DNA of 41,094 nt from a bacterium (lineage in GTDB: Bacteria > Hydrothermota > DG-26 > JAUXAN01), in the NCBI GenBank assembly GCA_030619885.1, contig JAUXAN010000021.1, positions 1 through 41,094 of the forward strand. The letters run 5' to 3'. The position numbers and the translations under genes are program-made. Of the stretch, positions 24,113 to 34,357 are shown piece after piece. Each line of letters starts with the position of its first letter. Positions within the stretch are counted from its first letter, which is position 1. The notes under the pieces are model-generated. The model saw only the letters and a program-made list of their open reading frames with translations. It searched no databases and was not told the origin of the DNA.

Positions 24113-25771
24113 ATGAGAGTGAAAGTTTTTATAGTTTTCACTATATTTATCTGGGTTATGATTCTCTTACGGTTGTTCTCTGTGCAGATCGTCAAAGGCG
24201 AGAGTTATAGCGAAACTGCAAAACGGCAACATAAGAAGGGCGCTTATATCAATACCGATAGAGGATGTATCTATGATAGAAATGGTAGGTTATTGGCATT
24301 CTCAGTGCCTGCAAAATCTTGCTTTGCACTCCCCCATAAGATTTCTAATCCACCGCGCACAGCGAACATTCTTTCTGCGATTGGTCTAAAAGAAAAAGAA
24401 AAAATTCTCTCTTTGCTTACCTCTAAGGGTAGGTTCGTCTGGATTGAAAGGTATATTGAAGATAGCATGGTAGATAGGTTGAACCAGTATGGGCTGAGTG
24501 GGATTTTTATTGCAGAGGATAAAAGGAGGTATTATCCAGTGGCTGGTGCAGGAAATCTTATAGGATTCTGCGGTGAAGATTCGAAGGGGCTCGAAGGGAT
24601 TGAGTACGAGTTTGACTCCATCTTGAATGGTAAAGCAGGGTTTGCTATATTCAATTTAGATGCTAATGGACATACACTCCTAGAATATTTTGAGAAAAAT
24701 CCTGAAAAGGGATGTGACCTTATCTTAACCATAGACAGCGATATTCAGAGAATCGTTACAGAAGAACTCGAGATAGGGATGAAAAGATATAATGCGAGTG
24801 CAGGAAATTGCATAGTTTTGGACCCAAAGACAGGAGAGATTCTAGCTATGGCGAATTTCCCGTATCATAACCCGAATCATAAAGGAAATGGCAATGCTGC
24901 GAAATGGCGAAACAGAGCCGTTGCAGACATTTTTGAACCTGGTTCGACCTTTAAGATAGTTACCGCTGCTGCTGCTATTCAAGAAAATATTATACATCCA
25001 GACGATTCGGTGGATGTAGAAAATGGAAGTTTAATTATATGTGGACATGAGATTAAAGATGTGAAGGAATACAAGAAATTAACATTTTCCGAGATAATTG
25101 AAAAATCGAGTAATATTGGCGTAGTGAAAATAGCGAAAAGAGTTGGTAAGGAAAAACTCTACCTATATGCCAGGTCTTTTGGTTTTGGATGTGAACTGGG
25201 GATAGACCTTCCTGGTGAGAGGGAAGGCATTATTACTACACCAGAGAAGTGGTCAGAAATTCATTTTGCAAACATTGCCCTCGGTCAGGGTGTGGCAGTT
25301 ACTGGACTTCAGCTTGCCTTCGCTTATCAAGCGATTGCAAACGATGGTGTGCTTACAAGACCACTGATCGTTAGAAAAATTGTTGGGAAAAATGGTAAAA
25401 TTAAAAAGGAATTTTTCCCCCAAACCATACGGAGGGTAGTGTCTTCAAAGACAGCAGAGATCTTAAGAGGCATACTTCATCAGGTATTGGAAAGTGGGAC
25501 TGGTAGACGTGCCAGACTTTCCATACCAGTATCAGGTAAGACAGGAACAGCCCAGAAGAGCACGGAGAAAGGATATTCTAAAGACAAGTTCTTTGCAAGT
25601 TTTGTTGGCTTCTTCCCTACAGATGACCCAAAATTTCTCATATCGATAGTTGTGGATGAACCAAAGGGGAAATATCAAGGTGGAGAAGTAGCAGCTCCCA
25701 TATTTCGAAATATTGGGGAGAGGCTTTTGAATCTATCTGATTATTGGTATTTAAATATTTGTCAGAAATGA
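24113..25771 (+). CDS. ftsI: Division transpeptidase (penicillin-binding protein 3, FtsI)
   Basis: Cross-links septal peptidoglycan. 552 residues: an N-terminal membrane anchor (VFIVFTIFIWVMILLRLF), the dimerisation/pedestal domain starting NTDRGCIYDRNGRLLA, then the transpeptidase with active Ser278 (EPGSTFK), SSN (332-334) and KTGT (from Lys476). No PASTA domains. ATG 24113 is 21 bases after the repeat element and no good SD is visible; the nearer ATG at 24096 is out of frame. Its stop overlaps the murE start (ATGA). Confidence 0.95.
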   Translation: MRVKVFIVFTIFIWVMILLRLFSVQIVKGESYSETAKRQHKKGAYINTDRGCIYDRNGRLLAFSVPAKSCFALPHKISNPPRTANILSAIGLKEKEKILSLLTSKGRFVWIERYIEDSMVDRLNQYGLSGIFIAEDKRRYYPVAGAGNLIGFCGEDSKGLEGIEYEFDSILNGKAGFAIFNLDANGHTLLEYFEKNPEKGCDLILTIDSDIQRIVTEELEIGMKRYNASAGNCIVLDPKTGEILAMANFPYHNPNHKGNGNAAKWRNRAVADIFEPGSTFKIVTAAAAIQENIIHPDDSVDVENGSLIICGHEIKDVKEYKKLTFSEIIEKSSNIGVVKIAKRVGKEKLYLYARSFGFGCELGIDLPGEREGIITTPEKWSEIHFANIALGQGVAVTGLQLAFAYQAIANDGVLTRPLIVRKIVGKNGKIKKEFFPQTIRRVVSSKTAEILRGILHQVLESGTGRRARLSIPVSGKTGTAQKSTEKGYSKDKFFASFVGFFPTDDPKFLISIVVDEPKGKYQGGEVAAPIFRNIGERLLNLSDYWYLNICQK

Positions 25772-27207
25772 AGAGACTTGGAGATATTATCGTAGATTTA
25801 AAACAGAATGGTGTTTATGGTAATAAGGATATTCAGGTAAGGGGTATCTCTTACGATTCTCGAGATGTACAATCTGACTATCTTCTCTGTTGTATAAAAG
25901 GTCTAAAAAGGAATGGACATAACTATGTTGAAGATGCTTATAGAAGGGGAGCAAGGTCTTTTATAGTCGAAAGGTCCATAGAAAAAAAAGAGGATACAAC
26001 GGTAGTTACAGTCCCTGATGCGCGAGAAGCACTCGCATTGGTATCCCGGAGGTTCTACGATGACCCATCCAAAAAGTTAAAGATTGTTGGTATAACAGGT
26101 ACGGATGGAAAAACCACCACATCCTGGCTTGTGAGAAATATCATCAGAAAAAAGAAGCAGAAGGTCGGTCTTATAGGAAGCGTTGGCTACTACATCGGTA
26201 ATAGAAGGATAGAAGGTGAGCGCACCACACCAGAGTCTTCAGATATTTTCAGTATGCTCAAGGAGATGAGTAAAAGGGGTATAAAGTACGGTGTTATGGA
26301 GGTCACTTCACACGGAATCGCATTGAAGCGGACATTTGGTATTGACTATAGAGTAGCGGTATTTACAAATATCTCAAGAAACCATCTCGATTTTCATAAA
26401 AGTTCTGATAATTACATATCCACGAAAGTACACTTTTTTGATAATCTAAACAAGGATGCGATTTCAGTTATAAATGTGGATGACTCTGTTGGTGCACAGA
26501 TTGCACACAGAGTAAGAGGCAGGGTCATTACATACGGTCTGAAAAAAGTTTGTGATGTAAGTGCGTATTACAGATTCAATGGGTATAAAGGGACTCTGCT
26601 GAATATCGTTTATAGGGGCAGAGATTTTGTGACCTATTTCCCTTTTCCTGGTCTCTATAATGTATACAATGCGCTTGCCTCCTTTTCTGTAGGGGTTGCT
26701 TTGAACTTTACTCCCCAACTCATCTGCTCAGCACTGAAAAAAAGATTTCTTATTCCTGGAAGGTTCGAGATTATTCAAACAGAGCCCTTCACCGTTGTCG
26801 TAGATTATGCCCATACTCCGGATGCATTGAGAGCAGTTTTAACAGCGGCAAGAGAATTGGCTGAAGGGAGGGTGATTTCGGTCTTTGGATGTGGAGGTGA
26901 GAGGGACAAGGGAAAAAGACCGATAATGGGTAGCGTTGCATCCGAACTCTCAGATATAGTAGTAGTGACATCGGATAACCCCAGAGGCGAGCAACCTGAG
27001 TTGATAATAGAAAGAATAAAAAATGGGATAAAGTATCAAAATTATAAAGTCATTCCTGATCGGAGGGAAGCGATAAGGTTTGCAATAAGTGAGGCGAAAC
27101 CGAAAGACTTCGTTGTTGTTGCAGGTAGAGGGGCAGAGAAATATCAGATAGTGGGTAAGGAAAAAATCCCTCTCGATGATAGGGAGGTTATACTCGATTT
27201 ATTATGA
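25768..27207 (+). CDS. murE: UDP-MurNAc-tripeptide synthetase, diaminopimelate type
   Basis: Adds the third peptide residue to UDP-MurNAc-L-Ala-D-Glu. 479 residues from ATG 25768, which overlaps the ftsI stop; an in-frame upstream start would lie inside ftsI. ATP loop GTDGKTTT (from Gly111); the central domain has TTPESSDIFSML and SHGIALKR. DNPR at 403-406 is the signature of meso-diaminopimelate-adding enzymes, unlike the DNPA or DDPN forms of Lys enzymes. This supports Gram-negative type peptidoglycan. Confidence 0.95.
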   Translation: MKRLGDIIVDLKQNGVYGNKDIQVRGISYDSRDVQSDYLLCCIKGLKRNGHNYVEDAYRRGARSFIVERSIEKKEDTTVVTVPDAREALALVSRRFYDDPSKKLKIVGITGTDGKTTTSWLVRNIIRKKKQKVGLIGSVGYYIGNRRIEGERTTPESSDIFSMLKEMSKRGIKYGVMEVTSHGIALKRTFGIDYRVAVFTNISRNHLDFHKSSDNYISTKVHFFDNLNKDAISVINVDDSVGAQIAHRVRGRVITYGLKKVCDVSAYYRFNGYKGTLLNIVYRGRDFVTYFPFPGLYNVYNALASFSVGVALNFTPQLICSALKKRFLIPGRFEIIQTEPFTVVVDYAHTPDALRAVLTAARELAEGRVISVFGCGGERDKGKRPIMGSVASELSDIVVVTSDNPRGEQPELIIERIKNGIKYQNYKVIPDRREAIRFAISEAKPKDFVVVAGRGAEKYQIVGKEKIPLDDREVILDLL

Positions 27208-28529
27208 AGTTAAGGATTGAAGAAGTTGTGAGTGCAGTCGGTGGGAGGTTTAAAAAAAATCAGACCCCAATTTCTGGAATATCGACCGATTCCAGAACTA
27301 TCAGACCTGGGGAGGTATTTATAGCTTTACGAGGCAGAAGATACGATGGACATAATTTTATAGAAGATGCCCTTAATAAAAGGGCGAGTTATGTCGTAGC
27401 AGAAAAAGAGAGTGGAAATAAGACGATAATCGTCAACGATACCATGAGGGCACTTGGAGATCTGGCAGGATATTACAGGAGAAAGTTTGATGTGAAGGTA
27501 GTTGCAGTTACAGGGAGTAATGGGAAGACCACAACTAAAGATATGATAGCAGCGGTCCTTAAAACAAAATTTAGGGTGCTGAAATCTCACGAGAGTTACA
27601 ACAACTTAGTAGGTGTACCCCTCACCATCTTTGCTCTAAAAAAATCTCATAGCTTCGCCTCTTTGGAACTCGGAATGAGCGCACCTGGTGAAATTAAAAG
27701 ACTCTGTGAGATTGCACTTCCTCAAACAGGCGTCATAACGAATATTGGACCTGCACATCTTGAGTATCTCATATCTATTGAGAGGATAGCGGATGCCAAG
27801 TTTGAACTCGTTAATTTTCTAAAAGAAGACGACATCGTTGTTGTTAATGGAGATGATCCTATAGTATTGAAAAAGTCAAAATCGGCGAAGTGCAGACTAT
27901 TCAAATTTGGTATAAAAAATGAAGCTGATTATGTGGCTACTGACATAAAAATTATATCAAAAATGACCAGTTTTTTCTGTAATGGTGTGAGATTCAATAT
28001 ACCTCTCATTGGGATTCAGAATGTATATAATGCGATTGCAAGTATCGCAGTAGGAGATATTTACGGAATAGACCGCAAAACCTCAAAAGATGCACTGGAG
28101 AATTTAGTACCACCGAAGCTGAGGGGAGAGGTTAAACAGAGAAAGGGAATAACTATCATAGACGATTCCTATAATTCAAATCCTGCCTCTTTAAGATATG
28201 CGCTTGAAAATCTAACAACGATAGGTGGCTCTCGGAAGATAGCGGTATTAGGTGATATGTTAGAACTTGGTGCAAAGAGCAGAGAATTTCATCTGAAGTT
28301 GGGTAAGGATGCTTCTCATTTTGCAAATGTCTTAGTTGCTGTGGGAGGAGAGGCGAGATATTTCAAAGAGAAATTCGATGGGGAAGCATTCTATTTTTCT
28401 ACTAAGAAAGAAGCTTTGAAATTCTTACAGAGTTTTGTAAAAAAGGGTGACACTGTCCTTGTGAAGGGTTCGAGGGCAGTCGGATTGGAGGAATTAAGCG
28501 ATGCTCTATTGGCTTTTATATCCACTTAG
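27204..28529 (+). CDS. murF: UDP-MurNAc-pentapeptide synthetase (D-Ala-D-Ala adding)
   Basis: Adds D-Ala-D-Ala to complete UDP-MurNAc-pentapeptide. 441 residues. N-terminal ISTDSRTIRPGEVFIALRG, ATP loop VTGSNGKTTTKDM, LELGMSAPGEI, and DDSYNSNPASLRYAL. No ddl gene for D-Ala-D-Ala lies in the cluster. ATGA overlap with murE; its last 29 bases overlap mraY. Confidence 0.95.
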   Translation: MKLRIEEVVSAVGGRFKKNQTPISGISTDSRTIRPGEVFIALRGRRYDGHNFIEDALNKRASYVVAEKESGNKTIIVNDTMRALGDLAGYYRRKFDVKVVAVTGSNGKTTTKDMIAAVLKTKFRVLKSHESYNNLVGVPLTIFALKKSHSFASLELGMSAPGEIKRLCEIALPQTGVITNIGPAHLEYLISIERIADAKFELVNFLKEDDIVVVNGDDPIVLKKSKSAKCRLFKFGIKNEADYVATDIKIISKMTSFFCNGVRFNIPLIGIQNVYNAIASIAVGDIYGIDRKTSKDALENLVPPKLRGEVKQRKGITIIDDSYNSNPASLRYALENLTTIGGSRKIAVLGDMLELGAKSREFHLKLGKDASHFANVLVAVGGEARYFKEKFDGEAFYFSTKKEALKFLQSFVKKGDTVLVKGSRAVGLEELSDALLAFIST

Positions 28530-29583
28530 GGAGTATTTTTCGCCTTTTAACCTTTTCAGGTATATTACCTTTAGAGCAGCCTATTCGGCTGTAACCGCAC
28601 TCGTTATTGCATTACTTTTCGGACCTCCACTCATTCGAGAGTTAAAAAAGAGAAGAATCTGGCAGCGGATATCTTCCGATGTTCCCGCAAGACATAGAGA
28701 AAAAAAAGAGATGCCTACAATGGGGGGGGTACTCATACTCTTTTCCATAATAGTTTCTACCTTACTGTGGGCACGTGTTGAAAATAGATTCATCCATCTA
28801 ATTCTATTTTCAACCGTATATCTGGGAACTTTGGGTTTCATTGATGATTGGTTAAAATTAAAGAGAAACAGGGGACTCAAAAAAACTGAGAAACTCTTCT
28901 GGCAGTTTCTATTGGGTCTACTCATCGGATTCTATCTCTATTTCAAACCATTTGCTCCTGAATTTGCAACGAAGACTTCAGTACTCTTTTTTAAAAATAT
29001 TTTTCCAGATTTGGGGTGGCTTTACATTCCTTTTGTTGCGTTCGTTATCGTTGGAGCATCCAATGCGGTCAATCTTACAGATGGACTCGATGGGCTCGCT
29101 ATAGGTATTGCAGGAATTGGTGCTGCCTCGTATGCCGTTTTGAGCTATGTAACAGGTCATATGAAGATAAGTGAATATCTGAATGTGCTATTTTTGAATG
29201 GGAGTGGAGAACTCACTGTCTTCTGCACAGCACTGCTTGGAGGGGCTTTAGGATTTCTATGGTATAATACTTATCCATCTCAACTCTTTATGGGAGATGT
29301 CGGTTCGCTCGCAATAGGTGGTGCTGTGGGTACGGTTGCCGTCTTGATAAAACAAGAGATCTTACTTTTATTGGTTGGAGGCGTCTTCGTTTTAGAGGCA
29401 TTTTCTGTGATTGTGCAGGTGTTGTATTTCAAAGTTACGAAGGGGAAGAGGATATTTAAGATGTCTCCGCTTCATCATCACTATGAACTGAAAGGATGGA
29501 AAGAGCCAAAGGTTGTGGTTCGATTCTGGATCATTGCCATACTCTTTGCATTTATAGCATTGTCTACATTGAAGGTACGATGA
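28501..29583 (+). CDS. mraY: Phospho-MurNAc-pentapeptide translocase
   Basis: Transfers phospho-MurNAc-pentapeptide to undecaprenyl phosphate to make lipid I in the inner membrane. 360 residues with about ten membrane helices. Motifs: KKEMPTMGGVLIL, GFIDDWLKLKRN, NAVNLTDGLDGLAIG, LFMGDVGSLAIGG and PLHHHYELKGW. The start lies 29 bases inside murF; the stop overlaps murD (ATGA). Confidence 0.96.
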   Translation: MLYWLLYPLREYFSPFNLFRYITFRAAYSAVTALVIALLFGPPLIRELKKRRIWQRISSDVPARHREKKEMPTMGGVLILFSIIVSTLLWARVENRFIHLILFSTVYLGTLGFIDDWLKLKRNRGLKKTEKLFWQFLLGLLIGFYLYFKPFAPEFATKTSVLFFKNIFPDLGWLYIPFVAFVIVGASNAVNLTDGLDGLAIGIAGIGAASYAVLSYVTGHMKISEYLNVLFLNGSGELTVFCTALLGGALGFLWYNTYPSQLFMGDVGSLAIGGAVGTVAVLIKQEILLLLVGGVFVLEAFSVIVQVLYFKVTKGKRIFKMSPLHHHYELKGWKEPKVVVRFWIIAILFAFIALSTLKVR

Positions 29584-30893
29584 ATGTCTTAGGTGTTATA
29601 GGTCTTGGTAGGAGCGGCATAGAAGTGTGCAAGGCAGCGCGGAGGCTTGGTATGGATGTCTTCGCAACGGATATAAAGGATGTACCAGTTGAAGGCTTGA
29701 GAGAAATCGGGGTCAAATTGGAACTTGGGGTTCATACGGATAGAATATTATCTTCTGAACTCGTTGTGCTGAGCCCTGGTGTACCACTCGACACGGAGAT
29801 AGTGAAAAAAGTGAGGAATAAAGGGATTCCACTATGGTCTGAAATAGAATTCGCTTATCACCATATTAACTCTCCTATTATAGCTGTCACAGGAACGAAT
29901 GGTAAGTCAACTACCGCTGCTCTAATCAATGCGATCCTACTTGCAGATGGAAGAAAGTCTCATATAGGTGGCAATATAGCACCAGGACGTCCACTATCTT
30001 CGCTCATATTTGAACTTGAAAAGGATAGTCTGGTCGTATGTGAAGTATCTTCCTTTCAGTTAGAGACGATTGTAAATTTTAGACCCCACATCGCTGTGCT
30101 TACAAATCTTGCTCAGGACCATCTGAATCGCCATAGAAGTTTTGAAGAGTATATAAATCTTAAAAAAAGGATATTTATGAACCAGACAGGTGAGGACTTT
30201 GCGGTAGTGAACTCAAAAAATTCTACCACGGTTTCAAAAATTAGGGCAATGAAATTTTTCTTTTCCGAAAATGGAGTTATTAAAGGGTCTTTTTTGTCAA
30301 ACGGAGAGATATTTTTCAAAAATGGGGCGAAGGAAAGAATCTGCTCAGTGGGAATTGTTAAGCCACAGCATGGTCTTGGAAATGTATTGGCATCAGTGGT
30401 CGTTTGCACCATCCTGGGTGTTAAGAAAGAGAGTATGATTAGCGGGATAGAAAACTTCAAAGGTTTGCCACACAGGATGGAAGAGATCGGCTCTATTGAT
30501 GGGGTCAGATTCATAAACAATTCTATGTGTACGAATCCAGAAGCTGCGACTCATTCTCTCTCCGTCTCTCGCACACCTATTATACTCATCGCAGGGGGCA
30601 GGGATAAGGGAGCAGACTTTTCACACTTTGCAAAACTCGTAAAGGAAAAGATCAAACATTTAGTCTTAATTGGGGAGGCAAAGCTAAGACTGGCGAGTAT
30701 GGTCAGAGGATTCGGTTTTGAATCTATAAGTTTTGCTGAATCCATCAATGAAGCGGTTGAGATTGCAAAGAGATACGCTATTAAAGGAGATACAATACTC
30801 TTCTCTCCGGGATGTAGTAGTTTCGATATGTTTAGAGATTTTGAAGAGAGAGGAAACAAATTTAAAGAGGTCTTTACAAGGTATAAAAGATGA
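29580..30893 (+). CDS. murD: UDP-MurNAc-L-alanine:D-glutamate ligase
   Basis: Adds D-Glu to UDP-MurNAc-L-Ala. 437 residues from ATG 29580, chosen because it overlaps the mraY stop and directly precedes the Rossmann motif VIGLGRSGIEV; the longer frame upstream is mraY sequence. ATP loop VTGTNGKSTTAALI, EVSSFQLE, NLAQDHLNRH, and FINNSMCTNPEA. It overlaps ftsW by ATGA. Confidence 0.95.
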   Translation: MNVLGVIGLGRSGIEVCKAARRLGMDVFATDIKDVPVEGLREIGVKLELGVHTDRILSSELVVLSPGVPLDTEIVKKVRNKGIPLWSEIEFAYHHINSPIIAVTGTNGKSTTAALINAILLADGRKSHIGGNIAPGRPLSSLIFELEKDSLVVCEVSSFQLETIVNFRPHIAVLTNLAQDHLNRHRSFEEYINLKKRIFMNQTGEDFAVVNSKNSTTVSKIRAMKFFFSENGVIKGSFLSNGEIFFKNGAKERICSVGIVKPQHGLGNVLASVVVCTILGVKKESMISGIENFKGLPHRMEEIGSIDGVRFINNSMCTNPEAATHSLSVSRTPIILIAGGRDKGADFSHFAKLVKEKIKHLVLIGEAKLRLASMVRGFGFESISFAESINEAVEIAKRYAIKGDTILFSPGCSSFDMFRDFEERGNKFKEVFTRYKR

Positions 30894-32029
30894 AAATCGA
30901 TCTGCCTCTATTGATAATTACTCTCATATTACTCAGTTTTGGAACAATTATGGTATTGTCTTCAAGCGCTTATTTTGCTGCACGCTCAACTCATAACGAG
31001 TTCTTCTTCATTCGCAAACACTTCATAAGGGTGCTCATAGGTGTGGCGCTTATGTTTTTCGCATCAGTGATCGACTATAGAAAGTGGAAAAAACTTTCTG
31101 GCATCTTGATCGGTAGCTCAATCCTACTTCTTCTATTATGCCTTTTGTATACGCAGACGAGATGGATCAGCGTTCTATCCATTTCCTTTCAACCCTCTGA
31201 ATTTACGAAGCCATTTTTAGTTTTGTTCATAGCATCTTATGTGGCAAAGAATCCAGAAAGACTAAAAGAGCTGCGTTCAGGATACCTGCCAGTAGTAGCT
31301 GTATTGGGACTCTGTGTAGGGCTGGTTCTGTTTCAGCCCAATTTTGGAACATCTGGTGTGCTCCTTATGAGTGGGTTTCTCATGCTATTTTTGGGCGGTG
31401 CAAAGATACATTATCTGATAATCTCCACCGTTCTGTTTTTAGGTCTCTTTTTCGGCGGAATGTTCTTTTTTCCCTATGCAAGAATGAGAATAGAAAATCT
31501 GTTGAATTATTCAAATGACATTATGGGTAGAGGGTATCAGGTTCATCAGTCTTTGATCGCCATAGGTTCTGGTAAATTTTGGGGTGTAGGACTCGGGGAA
31601 GGGAAACAGAAATTTCTGTTTCTGCCCGAATTGCATACAGACTTCATATTCGCAAATATCGCAGAAGAAGTCGGATTTATCGGCAGTAGTCTTGTGATGG
31701 TACTGTTCATTCTGCTGCTTGCAAGAGGAGTTAAGATTGCATTATCTGCCGAATGCAGGTTTGGGGAACTTGCAGCAATTGGAATTATTTCTACTATCTT
31801 CGTGCAGGCGATGATCCATATAGGCGTTACAGTTGGGATCTTTCCCACGACAGGCTTACCACTTCCTATGATAAGTTTCGGTGGTAGTTCCCTCGTCGCA
31901 AGTCTATTTGGGATAGGGGTGGTGCTTTCTATCTCAAGGAATGGTTATGAAAAAAGGTTTGATAGTGAGTGGAGGAACAGGAGGGCACATCTTTCCAGGA
32001 CTGGCTATCGCAGAAGTGTTAGATTGTGA
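30890..32029 (+). CDS. ftsW: SEDS peptidoglycan polymerase FtsW
   Basis: Polymerises lipid II at the septum together with FtsI. 379 residues, about ten membrane segments. SEDS motifs: MVLSSSAYFA, FQPSEFTKPFLV, GRGYQVHQSLIAIGSG, FLPELHTDFIFANIAEEVGF and TGLPLPMISFGGSS. The frame runs 83 bases into murG, so the last 26 or so residues (REHRAHL-like, Arg-rich) are read from the same DNA as the murG glycine loop. Confidence 0.95.
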   Translation: MKIDLPLLIITLILLSFGTIMVLSSSAYFAARSTHNEFFFIRKHFIRVLIGVALMFFASVIDYRKWKKLSGILIGSSILLLLLCLLYTQTRWISVLSISFQPSEFTKPFLVLFIASYVAKNPERLKELRSGYLPVVAVLGLCVGLVLFQPNFGTSGVLLMSGFLMLFLGGAKIHYLIISTVLFLGLFFGGMFFFPYARMRIENLLNYSNDIMGRGYQVHQSLIAIGSGKFWGVGLGEGKQKFLFLPELHTDFIFANIAEEVGFIGSSLVMVLFILLLARGVKIALSAECRFGELAAIGIISTIFVQAMIHIGVTVGIFPTTGLPLPMISFGGSSLVASLFGIGVVLSISRNGYEKRFDSEWRNRRAHLSRTGYRRSVRL

Positions 32030-33011
32030 TGTGACCTTCCTTGGTAGGAGAAAAGGTATGGAAAGGAGAATCATAAGAGGTAAAGGATATAGATTCATCG
32101 GGGTGGATGCAAGACCATTTTCAAAGACTGGTATAAGAAATAAGTTCATTTCCTTGTTTGTTAATCTACACTGTTTTTTTCAGTCTATGCGAATATTGAA
32201 AAGGGAAAATCCTGCCTTTGTCTGTGGAACAGGGGGATATGTTGAGGTTCCAGTAATCTTTGCAGCATCGATTTTGAGAATACCAACTCTGATAACAGAA
32301 CAGAACTTTGTGCCTGGTCTTGCAACCAGAGTTTTATCAAAAATAGCCTCACAGGTTCATTTGACCTTCGAGGAATCCAAGAGATACCTCCCCGCCCGGG
32401 CTCACATCTATGTGAGCGGAAATCCGATGAGGCAAGGGATTGGAAAAATTACGAAGGGAAAAGGATGCAGATATTTCAGCCTTGACCCTAAAAAGAAGAC
32501 GGTTTTATTCCTTGGTGGTTCTGCGGGTGCACACAGAATAAATCAAGTCTTTTGTGAACTTGTCGGTTCAATCAAGGATTTGCAGTTTATCATAATCACA
32601 GGAAGTAGAGACTACGAAGATGTGAGGAAAAGGTGTGAAAGTCCTCGGGTAGCGGTACTGCCCTTTATAGAAGAGATAGAGTATGCCTATGGAGCATCAG
32701 ATGCTGTGGTATCGAGAGCAGGAGCAACTGCCATTGCAGAGATTATAACTGCTGCAAAACCATCTATACTCATTCCCTATCCTTATGCAGGTTACCACCA
32801 GAAATTGAACGCAGAATGGGTGGTTGAAAAAAAAGGAGGGATAATGATAGAAGATGAAAATCTGTCAAAAGAAGTGCTGAAAAAGGAAATTCTTGAGATT
32901 ATCAAATCTAAAAACTCGAAATCTATGGAAGAAAATCTTAAAGGTCTATCTGTTGGGGATGCTGCAAGAAAGATTGCAAAAGAGATTGAAAAGATATGTT
33001 CAGACACATAA
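31947..33011 (+). CDS. murG: UDP-GlcNAc:lipid I GlcNAc transferase
   Basis: Makes lipid II from lipid I on the inner face of the membrane (GT28). 354 residues. ATG 31947 is preferred over 31941 because AAGGA lies 6 bases upstream and the canonical start KKGLIVSGGTGGHIFPGLA follows. Also VCGTGGYVEVPVI, TEQNFVPGL, SGNPMRQGI, FLGGSAGAHRINQVF and ASDAVVSRAGATAIAEI. It overlaps ftsW by 83 bases and murC by 16. Confidence 0.95.
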   Translation: MKKGLIVSGGTGGHIFPGLAIAEVLDCDVTFLGRRKGMERRIIRGKGYRFIGVDARPFSKTGIRNKFISLFVNLHCFFQSMRILKRENPAFVCGTGGYVEVPVIFAASILRIPTLITEQNFVPGLATRVLSKIASQVHLTFEESKRYLPARAHIYVSGNPMRQGIGKITKGKGCRYFSLDPKKKTVLFLGGSAGAHRINQVFCELVGSIKDLQFIIITGSRDYEDVRKRCESPRVAVLPFIEEIEYAYGASDAVVSRAGATAIAEIITAAKPSILIPYPYAGYHQKLNAEWVVEKKGGIMIEDENLSKEVLKKEILEIIKSKNSKSMEENLKGLSVGDAARKIAKEIEKICSDT

Positions 33012-34357
33012 AACATATACATTTCGTTGGAATTGGTGGAACTGGAATGAGTGGCATCGCTGAACTCCTTCTCCATTATGGATATAAAATAACGGGTTCA
33101 GATATAAACCCTTCAGATATAACAGAAAGGTTAAAAGGATTGGGTGCAGAAGTTTTTTGCAGCCACAGCCCATCCAATATCTCTGGTGCCGATGTAGTAG
33201 TCTACTCTTCTGCTGTAAAAGGTTCAAATGTTGAGCTCGTCCACGCACAGAGGTTAAAAATTCCTGTGGTGAGAAGAGCGGAAATGCTTGCGGAGTTGAT
33301 GAGACTGAGGGATGGGATAGCGGTTGCAGGAACACATGGCAAGACGACAACTACGAGTATGATAGGCAGACTATTGAAAGAAGCAGACCTTGACCCCACA
33401 ATTATAGTCGGTGGTATTGTGCGTAGTTTTGGGGCGAGTTCACATCTTGGGAATGGTAAATTTCTTGTCTGCGAGGCGGACGAGTTCGACAGGAGTTTCT
33501 TGAAACTTACACCAACACTCGCAGTGGTGACAAACATCGAAGCAGAACACCTCGACTGTTATCCTAACATTGACGAAATAAAAAACGCCTTCTGTGAATT
33601 CTGTAACAAAGTTCCCTTCTATGGAGCAGTTATATTATGTGGAGACGACCCTGGTGCGAGGAGTATACAGCATTTAATAAAAAAGAAAGTTATAACTTAT
33701 GGATTGGAACCAGACTGTCTGATTAAAGGAGAGGAGATTAAGTTTAGAGGGATGCATACAGAATTTACTATCAGACACAAAAATGAGACCCACAAAATTG
33801 ATTTAAAAATTCCTGGTATTCATAATGTGAAAAATGGGCTTGCTGCAGTCTCTATAGGAATAGAACTTGAAATTGACTTTCAGACGATAAAGGCGGCGAT
33901 TGAATCTTTTGAAGGTGTCAGAAGGAGATTCGAACTTGTGGGTAAGATTTCGGGTATGACCATCTTCGATGACTATGCTCACCACCCAACAGAAATAGAA
34001 GCGACCCTTTCGGCAGCGAAGAATATTCCCCACTCAAAGATAATAGCGGTCTTTCAACCCCATCTCTATACGAGGACACAGAATTTCTACCGTGAATTCG
34101 CATCGTCTTTTAAGGATGCGGATGCACTGATAGTCTCCGCCATATACCCTGCAAGGGAAGAACCGATTAGCGGTGTGACTGGGGAACTGATTTCTGAAGA
34201 GGCGAAAAAACTCTGGCCGCAAAAAGAGATACATTATGTGGAAGAACTTGAGAAGATACCAGATTTTGTCCGAAGGCTTGCCCAAGATGGCTCACTTGTG
34301 ATAACGATGGGTGCGGGGGATGTGTGGAAAGTAGGAGATATGCTTTTAAAGAGATAG
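32996..34357 (+). CDS. murC: UDP-MurNAc:L-alanine ligase
   Basis: First amino-acid ligase of the pathway. 453 residues. N-terminal FVGIGGTGMSGIAELL, ATP loop AGTHGKTTTTSMI, DEFDRSFL, FDDYAHHPTEI and FQPHLYTRTQ. The start lies 16 bases inside murG. Its stop directly abuts the murB ATG. Confidence 0.96.
   Translation: MFRHIKHIHFVGIGGTGMSGIAELLLHYGYKITGSDINPSDITERLKGLGAEVFCSHSPSNISGADVVVYSSAVKGSNVELVHAQRLKIPVVRRAEMLAELMRLRDGIAVAGTHGKTTTTSMIGRLLKEADLDPTIIVGGIVRSFGASSHLGNGKFLVCEADEFDRSFLKLTPTLAVVTNIEAEHLDCYPNIDEIKNAFCEFCNKVPFYGAVILCGDDPGARSIQHLIKKKVITYGLEPDCLIKGEEIKFRGMHTEFTIRHKNETHKIDLKIPGIHNVKNGLAAVSIGIELEIDFQTIKAAIESFEGVRRRFELVGKISGMTIFDDYAHHPTEIEATLSAAKNIPHSKIIAVFQPHLYTRTQNFYREFASSFKDADALIVSAIYPAREEPISGVTGELISEEAKKLWPQKEIHYVEELEKIPDFVRRLAQDGSLVITMGAGDVWKVGDMLLKR

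Noticed and set aside
29496-29579. Upstream start for murD
   Set aside because: This stretch is mraY coding sequence; ATG 29580 overlaps the mraY stop and precedes the Rossmann motif.
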